Below, piece after piece: positions 41,466-51,930 of a stretch of 64,000 nucleotides of DNA. Source of the DNA: Coccinella septempunctata (Eukaryota > Arthropoda > Insecta > Coleoptera > Coccinellidae); contig NC_058190.1 of NCBI RefSeq assembly GCF_907165205.1, positions 16,066,001 through 16,130,000 of the forward strand, read 5' to 3'. Numbering within the stretch: position 1 is the stretch's first letter; every line of letters starts with the position of its first letter. The position numbers were made by a program, and so were the translations under genes. The notes under the pieces are model-generated. The model was not told the DNA's origin and did no database searches. It worked only from the letters and a program-made list of their open reading frames with translations.

Positions 41466-42345
41466 GACAAGATCACAATTGAAGAACTACTGGTTGACTT
41501 CCGGAAGGTTGTTTCCTGAGACAGAGGGCTTCATGCTCGCCATCCAGGATCAGGTGATTCCAACAAGAAATTACATTAAATATATCGCCAAGGATGCCTC
41601 AATGGCGGACGATAGCTGTCGTTATGGCTGCGCGACACATGAAACTATCCAGCACATCACCGGGGGATGTCAGAAGTTCGCGGGTACGGAATATAAAAAT
41701 AGACATGATGCTGTTGCCAAGATTCTTCATCAAGAATTGGCACTAAAACACCAACTTCTACGTTCGAAAAAGGTTCCTTATTACAATTACCATCCGGATG
41801 CTGTATTGGAAAATGAACATCACAAGCTCTACTGGGATCGCACGGTTCTCACAGACCGGAAAATAACCCACAATAAACCAGACCTCACATTGCTCAATAA
41901 GGATGAGGACAGAGCACTATTCATCGATGTGGGGATTCCAAATAATAACAATCTTCTAGATAGGCACACTGAAAAAATTTCAAAGTACAGAGATCTCTAG
42001 GAGCAAACCAGGAGACAGTGGAAGCTGAAAGATGTCAAGACCATCCCAATTGTCATATCATCTACAGGCCTGATACCGAAGAAACTACTAGAGAACTTGA
42101 GGAAACTTCAGCTGGACGAAAATATCTATAGAGTCATGCAGAAGGCGGTACTGCTGGGAACGGCGAGAACTGTACGCAAGTACATGGGAAATTCAGAGGA
42201 ACACCGTCTGCTCCGACAGGAAGTGCGGGTTCAGCAGGAATCCAACCGACATCAAGGAGCCGTTGAGCGACCCGGACCCGACCACCATCACGAGCCCGAA
42301 AACCTGGAAAGGGCTCCAACAGAGCTTAATCCTTTTTATATCTGA
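41466..42345 (+). pseudogene. R4/Dong-like ORF, C-terminal endonuclease region
   Basis: After a junction near 41490 the frame reads PETEGFMLAIQDQVIPTRNY and a CCHC finger (CRYGCATHETIQHITGGC). It continues with the restriction-like endonuclease core: KPDLTLLNKDEDRALFIDVG supplies the PD and downstream Asp of a PD-(D/E)XK active site (41875-41934). A stop at 41998-42000 interrupts it. A tail (42097-42345) with NIYRVMQKAVLLGTARTV follows. In R4 elements this domain nicks the target. This copy is damaged. Confidence 0.65.
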
Positions 42346-42421
42346 GATATCTGGAATAAGTGAATTTTCCTCTGGAGAGGAGTGTGAAAGCCGCAAGGCT
42401 AAAGTCATAATAATAATAATA

Positions 42422-43430
42422 GTTTATTGATCCTTTCAGACATAACAAGGTATGTATAGGACAAGTCACAGTGGGAAGTTACTTCAAATATCATCAAAAT
42501 TATCGTGAAAATACTCATTAACACTATAATAACACTTTTGCAGAAGTATCTGCTTAACAACTTTCTTAAAATTAATTACATTAAGAGACTTAATATGACG
42601 TGGAAGGTGGTTGAATATTTTAATGCATTGATACTTAGGTGACATTTCAAACTTGGTTGTCCTATGTTTGGGTATTGACAATATGACATCATTTCTAGTA
42701 TTACAGGAATGGAAGCTAGAAAGTTTTACCAGATCATTCTGATTTTTCTTTACATAAATCAAACACCTAAAAATGAAAATAGAAGCAAGAGGTAATATTC
42801 TATTTTCCAAAAAGACTGGTCTACAAGACGATCGTGGTGCAACATTATATATTAAACGCAAAATTCTTTTTTGGAGAATAAAAACTCTATTAGCATCTAT
42901 CGAATTCCCCCATAACAAGATATTATATGTTAGGTGACTAAAAACAAAACTGTAGTAAATATTCATAAGTGAATGCAAGGGAAGTAAAAATCTGATCCGA
43001 CATAATGCATAATAAGAACTGCACAGTTTTTTTACACACTGCATCTATGTGTGCATCCCATTTTAGATGCCTATCGATATTTATGCCAAGAAATTTCATG
43101 ACGTCCTTTGATGAGATGACAGAGTCTGAATATCGGGCCACAAGAGCAGTGACATTGTCAGAAATTGAAAAATAAATACATTCGGTCTTATTAACATTGA
43201 TCATGATGGCATTAACATGACACCAATCAACAAAGCACTGATCAATAAGTCACATAACCTCTGCAGCTCATCCAAGGTATCCGCAGCAACTGCCAAAGAG
43301 AAATCATCGGCAAACAATATAGCTCGAAGTATATTGAATAGCTGGTTGCGAGTATTGCTTCTATTAATAAACAATATCCTCAAATTCTCCGGAAGGTCGT
43401 TGATAAACAACAGAACAACAGAAATAAATA
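42422..43430 (-). mobile_element. 5'-truncated LINE with (TAA)n-type tail, nested in the gypsy RT
   Basis: On the minus strand an RT fragment starts at about 43425 (LLFINDLPENLRILF). It continues with FADDFSLAVAA (catalytic box, near 43325) and, after a frameshift, KFLGINIDRHLKWDAHID. The post-RT domain 43044-42484 follows (LMNIYYSFVFSHLTYNILLW). Its 3' end matches that of 9879-10496 and finishes in the microsatellite that the R4/Dong-like element later entered. It is dead through truncation and frameshift. Confidence 0.7.
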
Positions 43431-44198
43431 TGATGTTGGAGCTGTGAGATATTATGAAGCTCATATCGACTTAATGGTAGATAAATACTGTTACAAACGT
43501 CCATATAGATGTTCAAATGAAAACAGAAAAGAAATAGAGAATCAAGTATCAAAACTAGTAGAAAAAAATTTGAGTGAAGAATCTTATAGTCCATTTGCTG
43601 CACCTGTAACTCTGGCTTATAAAAAAGAAGACGGCCTTCCTTTGATTGAGGATTTAATGATTAAAACAGTGAATTGTACATATTTCTCTACTTTTGACGT
43701 TAATTCCGCATTCTGGTCAATTCCTTTGAAAATTCAAGATAGGTATTAAACTGCATTTGTAACACAAGAAGGTCATTTTCAATGGACATGTCTGCCATTT
43801 GGATTGAGGACTGCTCCAGCTATTTTTCAAAGGATATTGTGTAACATTCTATTATAAGAAAGTACAAACTATGTGATTTTGCAATTAATTTTATAGACGA
43901 CATATTGATTTTTTCGAAAAGTTTTGAAGAACAATTATCACATCTATCGAGATTGTTGGAAGCAATTTATAGAGAAGGTTTCAGACTAAAATTTTCGAAA
44001 TGTAATTTTGCGAATAATCATGCCAAATATTTAGGTCACATAATAGAAAACAATTCAATTAGACCCCTGAAAGATAATTTAACAGCTGTGAAAAATTTTC
44101 CAATACCTGTTACAAAAAAAATATACGTCAATTCTTAGGAAAAATAATTTTTTACCATAAGTTTGTTCCAAAAAGTGCAGTCATTCTGAATCCATTAC

Positions 44199-45486
44199 GT
44201 CTAGGAGTACCCGAAAAATTCCTAGCAGTGTGTAAAAGCCTTCATACCAACAACACCGCTAGAATACAGCATAATGGCTCTACAACCGACCATCTCTCAA
44301 CCAACTCTGGAATAAAACAAGGCTGCGTATTAGCGCCTTTACTGTTCAATATTTTCGCCATAGCTGTATCGATAATTGCTGACATGAGCATGCCCGTAAG
44401 AGGTGTTGGCATAAGATTCAGATTTGATGGAGGCCTGTTTAACCTGAAGCGCCTCAGAGCAAAAACCCGTACCAAGTTTATCACGGAACTTCAATATGCA
44501 GACGACTGTTCACTCATCGCTAGCAGCTCAGAGGATCTACAGATAATGATGGACACTTATAAACATATATACGAAGCTTTAGGCCTTAGACTCAATATTG
44601 ACAAGACCAAAATCCTGGTAAGTCCGCCAGAAAGCCTTCAAACAGATATCAGCCTGGACAATGAAACTCTAGAACAGGTCGAGCAGTTCAAATACTTGGG
44701 AAGCTTCATAAATACTAGGGCTAACCTTGACACGGAAATACACAACCGTATCAATTCGGCATCACGGGCATTCTGGAAGCTGAAGGACAGAGTGTTCCAA
44801 AATCACGACCTCAATCTGAAGACCAAGACAGCTGTTTACAGAGCAGTGGTCCTCCCAACGCTTCTTTACGGAAGCGAAAGCTGGACTCCCTACAGGCGAC
44901 ACATTAAACAGCTTGAACAGACGCAGCAACGTCATCTAAGACAGATAATGCACATCAGATGGTTCCACAAAGTTTCGAATGCAGAAGTCTTGCAGCGCGC
45001 GAGTTGTACAACAATTGAGACTCAAGTAACGAGGGCCCGACTCAGATGGAGCGGCCACATTCTGAGGATGCAAGACACAAGACTCCCCAAAATAGCTCTA
45101 TACGGCGAACTCACTGAGGGAGCCCGGAAACCAGGAGGCCAGTATAAGCGGTTTAAGGATACACTACATCAATCCCTAAAATCAGTTAATGCTAATCATA
45201 ACTGGGAACAACTAGCGTTAGACAGGTCACAGTGGAGGTCTTTGGTCCACAGTTATAATGGAGAATCGAGAAGGATACAGCGGCGGCCAGATCTGGTTGG
45301 AGACTATCCATGCCCTGAGTGTGGAAGGATCTGCAGGTCACGGTTGGGTCTCTTTAGTCACAGGAGGGCACACAGTCGCAACTAGCACTAAGAAGTTACA
45401 AGTCTGTTCGAATATATTTTTTTTTTTTTTCCTTCTTCTTTTTGTAGATTTATTCCCGGTAACGGGATACAGCAATGAATGAATGA
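44199..45486 (+). mobile_element. 5'-truncated copy of the 57640-61160 LINE, nested in gypsy
   Basis: The segment lies between ATTAC at 44194-44198 and ATTAC at 45487-45491 (5-bp TSD) and interrupts the gypsy frame exactly between NPL and HNLL. It encodes the last 390 residues of the LINE ORF2, from LGVPEKFLAVCKS through LQYADDCSLIA (YADD near 44496) to the C-terminal C2H2 finger. The open frame ends at 45385. The 3' end is a pyrimidine tract, a small hairpin and a (GAAT)n tail. It differs from the complete copy at only a handful of residues and so is a recent insertion. Confidence 0.9.
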
Positions 45487-46024
45487 ATTACATAATTTAT
45501 TGCAGGAAGATGTGAAATTCATATGGTCTAGAGAATGCCAAGAATCATTCAATAAAATTAAATCATTGCTATGTTCTGAACCATTCCTGAAAATCTTCGA
45601 CTCTGAATTACCAATAAGCATTTATACAGATGCTAGTATCAAAGGAGTGGGGGCGGTGCTGAAACAAGAAGATGAAAACGGGGACAGCAGACCGGTAGCT
45701 TATTTTTCAAAAAAATTAAATGAAGCGCAAAAAAAGAAGAAGGCAATATATCTAGAATGTCTGGCAATGAAAGAAACTGTGAAATATTGGCAACATTGGC
45801 TGATGGGAAAAGAATTCGTAGTCTACTCAGATCATAAACCATTAGAAAATATGAATATTAAGGCTAGAACTGACGAGGAACTAGGAGATTTAATATATTA
45901 TTTATCCCAATACAATTTAAAAATAAAATATAACCCAGGATTATCGAATCAAGAAGCTGACTGTCTGAGTAGGAATCCAATTTTAACTTTGCAGATATTA
46001 AAAATGACCAAAACAACAATTTAA
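45487..46024 (+). pseudogene. Gypsy RNase H domain
   Basis: The frame continues from the interrupted RT (LHNLLQEDVKFIWSRECQES). It then shows the RNase H blocks IYTDASIKGVGAVLKQ (first Asp), YLECLAMKETVKYWQHW (Glu), VVYSDHKPLE (Asp) and NQEADCLSR (last Asp). All four acidic residues are retained, but it no longer belongs to a functional polyprotein. Confidence 0.8.
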
Positions 46025-46054
46025 ACTTGGAAAATGGAATGCTTATATTAGAAA

Positions 46055-46375
46055 ATGGAATCTACTACAAACGGAATAAGAGAGGAAAAAAGTATGCTGT
46101 CAGAAAAATTCAGCAAAACTTTAATTAAAAATGTCCATGATCTCTACTGCCACATTGTACAGATCCAGATGAAAAATAAAATAACACTGTTTTATACAGC
46201 AGTAGAAAATGGAAATCGGCTCAATAGGAAGAAATTGGAAGAATTGAGGATTGGACCATTCGAAATTCTGAAGAAGATTTCCGATTCAATCTATCAAGTT
46301 GATACTGGACACCGAAGAGCAGAATCAAATCTTTTTCACATAACGAAATTGTGTCCAGTGTTTGTTAGTGAATGA
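46055..46375 (+). pseudogene. Gypsy integrase remnant lacking the catalytic core
   Basis: A short N-terminal part (NVHDLYCH, the His pair of the zinc-binding domain) is joined directly to the C-terminal domain (ENGNRLNRKKLEELRIGPFE, FHITKLCPVF). The whole DDE core, normally about 150 residues or more, is deleted. Integration would be impossible without a helper. Confidence 0.7.
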
Positions 46376-46397
46376 ACGAGTACGTGCATTCTAGTTT

Positions 46398-46408
46398 GAG
46401 GGGGGAGA
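46398..46408 (+). other. Polypurine tract
   Basis: GAGGGGGGAGA lies directly before the TG of the 3' LTR, the position of the plus-strand primer in gypsy elements. Confidence 0.85.
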
Positions 46409-46603
46409 TGTAAAGAAAAGCGTTATAATCGTAGAGCTTTTCTTCAATATTATATTCGCGTTACCTGGAATGGCAGAACTGACACTTTATAATAAATTTT
46501 GAAGTTTTTTCGAAGTGTCAGAATAAATAGTTTCAGTCTATAACGGTTATATTGAAGAAGGTTAAACTAGAGGCTTTAAATGTTGTTTCCCTCCATTTTT
46601 GCA
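46409..46603 (+). repeat. 3' LTR of the gypsy element
   Basis: Starts TGTAAAGAAAAGCG, ends TTTTTGCA and lacks the 9-bp unit seen in the 5' LTR. After GCA the sequence continues GAGAAACG and reaches another CA at 46646-46647, followed by (TA)n. The true LTR end may therefore lie further right. Confidence 0.82.
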
Positions 46604-46646
46604 GAGAAACGCAATTGAGTCTCTATTTATTTCAAATAAGAACTTC

Positions 46647-46648
<2 letters not shown>

Positions 46649-46689
<41 letters not shown>
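46649..46689. repeat. (TA)n microsatellite
   Basis: About 20 TA units directly right of the gypsy element. The left flank of the gypsy also ends in TATATA. Confidence 0.95.
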
Positions 46690-46691
<2 letters not shown>

Positions 46692-47473
46692 GTTCAAAAT
46701 ACTTCTTTTAAAATATGTGAAAACATCATATGGTTAGAAGTAACGAGGTAACAATGTATTTCTTATTTATTGGATGCAAAAATATTTATTTTATGGTGGA
46801 TGGATGTTTTTGTGGGGTTCATATATGAATTGTTCGATGTTAAGAAACCGCTTAAATTTTGTTTATTTGTGTCATATTATTATTTTGTGAATCTCTATAA
46901 TAGAGTTTCCTGTTGAGGTTCTTCTTTAAATGAATAAATAAATAAAAATAAAAAAATAAATGCATATTCAAGCGGGAACCAGTACCGCCATTTGGAGCGG
47001 CAGTCTTTTATTTAGAATTCACTCTCCATTTATCATGATTTTTTTTGCATTTTGCATCAAAAATCAAGGGATCTTCTTTCGGATTCCAAAGTAGAGCAAG
47101 AAATAATTATCTTTTCATATTGAGTGAAGTTGATGTAAACCTCGCATTATCGAACAAATTCAAGTACCTAGTCATAGACAACAAGTTGTTATTTCACAAA
47201 AAAAACAAATAGATTCAACAACTTTTCCGTAATCAAAACATTTTAAAGTCAGAATAGCAATCGCTAATGAAACAAAAAATCTGTATTAAGGTACCTACAA
47301 CTTTTTGTTGAAGATAGAGAAGTGAATTCAATTTAAACATAAGTACAATTCCAACGAATTTGTTCGTTGACATTTTTTATTAGAGAAAATGAGAGAAGGA
47401 AAATCAACTAAAAATTTTTAGTGCGATAATAAAAAGTTGCACTATAAAACGAGGATCATTCAAAATAGTATTA
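46690..47473. other. No gene; probable 3' end of the LINE split by gypsy
   Basis: The first ~280 bases end in an AAATAAATAAATAAAA-type tail at about 46930-46962, as expected for a LINE 3' UTR, and may belong with 37435-37930. From 46970 to 47473 nothing is recognised. Confidence 0.4.
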
Positions 47474-48459
47474 TCAATCAATTGAGAACTGTTCATCGAC
47501 GTAAATTGTTGTATGCTTAAAGCATCCCTTGCATGAACGGCTTATTAAGGGGAAATGATGATCTTTATAGGTCCATTCAATGATTCTCAATGGCTACTCT
47601 TTCAATATATTCAGAAATGCAGAGGTTTTATTGATTTCCATTTGGGAACCGAGTGACTGTCAAATTGTTGTTTAGAAAGTCAAAGTTTTATGAAACCTGC
47701 CGTGAGTGTTTTGTTCATTCATTAATCAATTTGTATATTGTGTCATGAAGAGACCATATCATAAGGAAATCATAAAAAAGCATCAAGAAACTATACTGAC
47801 ATACAGGTCTTGCATATGTATGTAAGGTTTTTTTTTAAGTGTGGTTCTGAAAATTCTTTAAATAATACCTACATATGTAATTAACTGGAATATGTATGCT
47901 ATGATGGTATGTTGAATATTGGTTCATATTCATTTCTGATATATGTATATTTTGAAAATGCAACTAAGTTCATTAACTCAGAACAACCTATTGTACAGAA
48001 ACAACACCCTCGACGAATAGCAGATCACCATATACTTCAGTGTCCTAGTTAAAGCTTCATTTACTGCCCAATATTTAAATTTTAGTAAATTTTTTATGAA
48101 TTGCAAATAAACATATAGCACATCCAACAGCGTTTTTCGTTGATATCAATTGATTCCAAACAATGTTCAGATGAATACTAACATCCTGATCACAAAGCAA
48201 AACGATACTTTTGTTTTGTCGCTCAGGATGTATGTTTTCTGATAGAAACAAAGTCAATATTGAAATGCAATACAAGGAATACAATCCGAATTTCGCGGCC
48301 CTCAATTAAAAAACAGAAAACTGTTATCAAATAGTTTTCCTGTTTTGACAGTGCGTTTTTAGCGCCATCTCATTGTCACGCGTGTTTTCACTGGCCAAAA
48401 TGTAGTCGGTTTTTAGTACTAGCGATATGAGGGCGTTTCCTATCTTTCTACTCTATTTT
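47474..48459 (+). mobile_element. P-like element, left-truncated copy (P3)
   Basis: It follows P1 (28220-29200) closely from CAATTGAGAACTGTTCATCG to the terminal CCTATCTTTCTACTCTA. It includes the conserved 51-bp palindrome at 48181-48231. It lacks the left half and the last ~11 bases of the right TIR, where P4 begins. It codes for nothing intact. Confidence 0.7.
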
Positions 48460-49682
48460 TGTCTAATTTCTTGGCGAATATCTCAGGATATCGTTCGAAA
48501 ATTATTATATGGTAAAGAACTGTGGATCAAATAAAACGAATTTTACTAAGGAAAATGGGAATTTAAGTATTAAAACTGGTAACATGTGACTCTGTCATTC
48601 ATTGATTTTTATTTTCATTGCTACGAAGTGGATAAAATTTTCAGGGCGTAAAGGCCTGCCAACACTACTGACTACACCATGTGCAATGAACATTTTACTG
48701 CAAGTCGATTGAGAACTGTTCATCCACGTACATTGTTGTATGCAGGAAGCATCCCTTACATGAAAGGCTCATTTAGGGGAAATTATTACTTTTATACGTC
48801 CATTCAAAGATTCTCAATTGCCTACAATATATTCAGAAATGCAAAAGTTTTATGGATTTTGATTTGTAAATCGGGTGACTGTCAAATTGTTGTTTGGAAA
48901 GTCAAAGTCTTATGAAATCTTCTGTGAGTGTTTTGTTCATTCGTCAATCAATTTGTATATTGTGTCCTAAAGAGACCGTACCATGAAGAAATCATAAGAA
49001 AGCATGAAGAAATTATACTGACGGGCTTGAATACAGGTCTCGTATACCTCTGTAAGGTTTTTTTCAATTGTGGTTCTGAAAATTTTATAAATAATATATA
49101 AGTATCGGAAATTTGTATCCCATGACGGTAAATTGAATATTGATTCATATCAATTTCTGATATAAATTGTACAAATTCAACTCAGTTTATTAATTCAGAA
49201 CGTTTTCACAGAAAAAACACCTTTGACGTACCTATAGCAGATAACCATGTACACTTGTATCCTAGTCAAAGCTCTATTCGTTGCCCATAATTTCAAATTT
49301 TTGTAAATTTTTTATAGATTGCCAATAAAAATTTATCACATCCAATAGCGTATTTCATTGATACCAATCGATACCAAACAATGTTCAGATGAAAACTAAC
49401 ATCCTGGTCACAAAACGAAACTATCCGTTTGTTTTATCGCTCAGGATGTTTGTTTTCTGGTCTCAACAAGGTCAATATTGAAATTCAACACAAGGAATAG
49501 AATTCGAATTTCGCGCCCCTCAAGTATAAAACAGATAACTGTTATTAAACTGTTTTTCTGCATTGATAATACGTTTTCAGCGCCATCTCATTGTCAAATG
49601 TGTTTTTACTGGCCAAAATGTAGTCTGTTTTCAGTACTAGAGAAATGGGGGCGTTTCCTACCTTTCTACTCTATAATCTTTG
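48460..49682 (+). mobile_element. P-like element, left-truncated copy (P4) with THAP remnant
   Basis: It begins at the point matching 27935 of P1 (TTTTTGTCT, then ATTTCTTGG) and ends with the intact terminus CTACTCTATAATCTTTG. The frame 48679-48915 starts MCNEHFTASRLRTVH, the CX2H half of a THAP finger. The 51-bp palindrome lies at 49399-49449, 233 bp from the end. It is joined head to tail to P3. Confidence 0.7.
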
Positions 49683-50088
49683 AATGTGACCTTCCGAACT
49701 TTTCTACAGCTTTACCGCAAATGAAGACAATTCTTGTCTGCAAACCGTCGAAACTACCATTATAGTTGGGGAGCCGAAGAGGGAAATTCGGGATATACTC
49801 GAGCGTGTCATATTTATATAAGGGGACATACCTTGGACCCTGTAGAGTACCTCTACCAAAAATTAGACCTGTATATAAAGGGAATTGTCTAGGACAGCCT
49901 GTCAGAACAGTAAAAAAAAAAAACGGTCATTGTACATACTCGGGCGTGTCGTCAGATTAAGATATATGTGGTTGATTAGATGTTGAAAAGTATATATTCT
50001 CTTAATCTGACAATTTAAGCGGGTCGACAATGTGTGGGAGGGCGCCAAAGTTGCAAAAAAAAAACGTCACGTGTACATTCTCGAGCGT

Positions 50089-50098
50089 GGTGACGTTT
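50089..50098. repeat. Target-site duplication of Jockey copy B
   Basis: GGTGACGTTT is repeated exactly at 54907-54916, directly after the poly(A) tail. Confidence 0.85.
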
Positions 50099-50532
50099 AC
50101 ATTCCGAGTCAATCGCTTGACAGGAGAAGACGTGCTACAGTGCTCCTAGTGCTATAAAAGAGAAAGCGGACGAGAAAGTCACAGTGCCGTAAAAGTGAAA
50201 GCGGAGGTGAAAGTGCCCACTAACCAAGCTACGGAATATTTGATTCCGTCTGTGAAGTTGTGTAGGTTCTATATTTGTTATCGGAATTTTAATTCGTTAA
50301 AATTTTCAAAGTTGGTGTTCATCCTAAGTGTCCAGAGAATTTTCTCGTTGGTACTGCAGAAAACATCAGGTGAGCTTATTTTTCGTATCTTTCTTTCTGA
50401 TTATTCTCATAGCGTAGAGAATTTTTGATGAGCCGTTTTGTTTTTATGCATGAGATACATTTTTCTTTTGTCTTGAAAAATTTTATTTCCAATTTCTTTG
50501 AGTAGCGAAGTAATTATTAATTAGATTCTAAA
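50099..50532 (+). promoter_or_regulatory. 5' UTR of the Jockey element with internal promoter region
   Basis: Jockey-type LINEs carry their promoter downstream of the transcription start, so this UTR should contain it. Visible features are two imperfect tandem units (50137-50180 and 50181-50218, each starting ACAGTGC and sharing a GAAAGCGGA word) and a strong splice-donor-like CAGGTGAGC at 50368-50376. No TATA box is needed and none stands out. Confidence 0.5.
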
Positions 50533-51930
50533 ATGTCTGACCATTCGGACTGCGAGTCCGTAATGGAAGAAGACGCGCCAGAAATCGCTAATGTCGTGTC
50601 CTAACACGATATTTTGAGAGAGGAGAACGCAAGTTTGAAAGCGAGGGTGAATGAGTTAGATAGATGCGTATCTAGCTTAGTTGCTGAGATTAAAAATCTC
50701 AGGGAGAGGCTCGAGTTGCAGGAGGGAAATAAGGAAAGTCCTTACTCCAAAGCACTCAAGAAGAACATTATTTTGAAAAATGTCCAAGAAGTGAACTTAC
50801 CGGTTCAAAAACAGAAGATGGAGGTGGTCAAAACCCCTCAAACCAAAATTTCCCCACCCGCCAAAAGAGTGAGAAAGGATAGCTCCTCGTCAAATGAAGA
50901 GGCAAACAAGAAAAGAGTCTTGGAAACCCCAGCCCAAGAGAAAACCACTCCAGTGGAGAGAAAAGAAAAAATCCCCCCAGTTACCCTGAGGGGTACGTCC
51001 GAATGGACGTCAATTTCCAACGCGTTAATGCGAAACGGAATAAATTACAGCAGAGCGACTACTGTGAAGGACGGAATTAGGGTCGTTCCACAAACCGCGG
51101 AAGACCACAGAAGAATGACGGACTTCCTTCATAAAATAAATAGGGAGTTTTACACTCTTCAACGGGAGGAAGAAAAGAAAATCTATGCGGTAGTGAGATA
51201 TCTACCGCTGGATGCAGATATCCCGACGATCCTTGACGACCTCAAGGATCAAGGGATCGTCGATGCTGAGGTCATAAGAATGACCTCAAATATAACTAAG
51301 AGGCCGATGCCCTTATTGCTGGTTAAAACCCAGAATAAGGGTATCTTCGAGGTGAGAAGGCTCTACAACATGAACTGTGTTGTTGAACCTAAGAGAAGGA
51401 CGACCGGGCCTGGACAATGTTACCGCTGTCAGCGATATGGACATGCCCAAAGTAAGTGCACTTTTCCATGGAGGTGCGTGAAATGCTCCGGTAATCACAG
51501 CTCCAAGGAGTGTACGCTCACCAGGGAGAACGAGGAGCGAAATGCCTCTTGTGTTCTCTGTGGAGAGCAAGGACATCCAGCCAGCTACAAGGGATGTAGC
51601 GAATGGAAATTCGTCACTAAAAAGACCAAGAGATCGCCAAGATCGAACCAGACCAGCTCGAGGCCAACACAAAATACACCGAGGCCATCCCCAAACTCTT
51701 CGGAAGTGAAGAAACCCCAGGAAACTGCAACCGAAGCAGTCAAAGAGACGAAGAAACCAGAGAAAAAGACGGAAAAGGCAAAAACCGTCAAAAAAGCCGA
51801 AACCAGAAAAGGAATTTCTGGAATCACTGAGGAACTGGATAAGTTCACGAAAAACCTCCTCAGCACGATGATGCAGAATCTGGAGAAAGAGATTGAGAAG
51901 AAGATGCAGCAAATTATTAAGAATATTTAA
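50533..51930 (+). pseudogene. Jockey-type ORF1 with a premature stop at codon 24
   Basis: The sequence matches ORF1 of copy A. Codon 24, GAA in copy A, is TAA at 50602-50604, in an otherwise open frame to 51930. The coiled coil, central domain and all three zinc knuckles are still encoded downstream. Translation from the normal ATG would give only 23 residues. An internal start could in principle give a shortened protein, but no good one lies near. This is a single young mutation. Confidence 0.88.

Larger units (their letters stand above)
39966..42406 (+). mobile_element. R4/Dong-like LINE inserted in a TAA microsatellite, RT deleted
   Basis: It is flanked on both sides by ATA/AAT repeats (39946-39965 and 42407-42421), the known target of Dong (R4-clade) elements. 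Codon use and base composition are GC-richer than the surroundings. It encodes an N-terminal domain and a C-terminal domain with a restriction-like endonuclease, but the central RT of roughly 400 residues is missing. It therefore cannot retrotranspose by itself. Confidence 0.65.
39814..44198 (+). pseudogene. Gypsy reverse transcriptase, split and deleted
   Basis: The RT begins at 39814-39945, is split by two insertions, and resumes at 43431 (HIDLMVDKYCYKRPY, SPFAAPVTLAYKKEDG). The finger segment that normally follows KKEDG, with the LCIDFRELN-type block, is deleted and PLIEDL comes directly. The palm carries FSTFDVNSAFWSIPL, an in-frame TAA at 43747-43749, CLPFGLRTAPAIFQR, and FIDDILIFSKS (43891-43923), with Phe in place of the usual Tyr of the catalytic box. 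The connection domain is interrupted at 44198. It is non-functional. Confidence 0.8.
38005..46603 (+). mobile_element. Ty3/gypsy LTR retrotransposon, defective, with three nested insertions
   Basis: The order is 5' LTR, gag, protease, RT, RNase H, integrase remnant, polypurine tract and 3' LTR, all plus strand. After removing the nested elements (39946-43430 and 44199-45486 with TSD) about 3.8 kb remains, shorter than a complete gypsy element because parts of pol are deleted. The LTRs differ by two substitutions and one 9-bp indel over about 200 bp. No TSD is evident at the obvious LTR ends. The env region is absent. Confidence 0.85.

Noticed and set aside
50605..51930. Shortened ORF1 of copy B as an intact gene
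   Set aside because: It would need a TTG or other non-AUG start after an in-frame stop. Copy A shows the ancestral GAA codon, so a nonsense mutation is the better reading.
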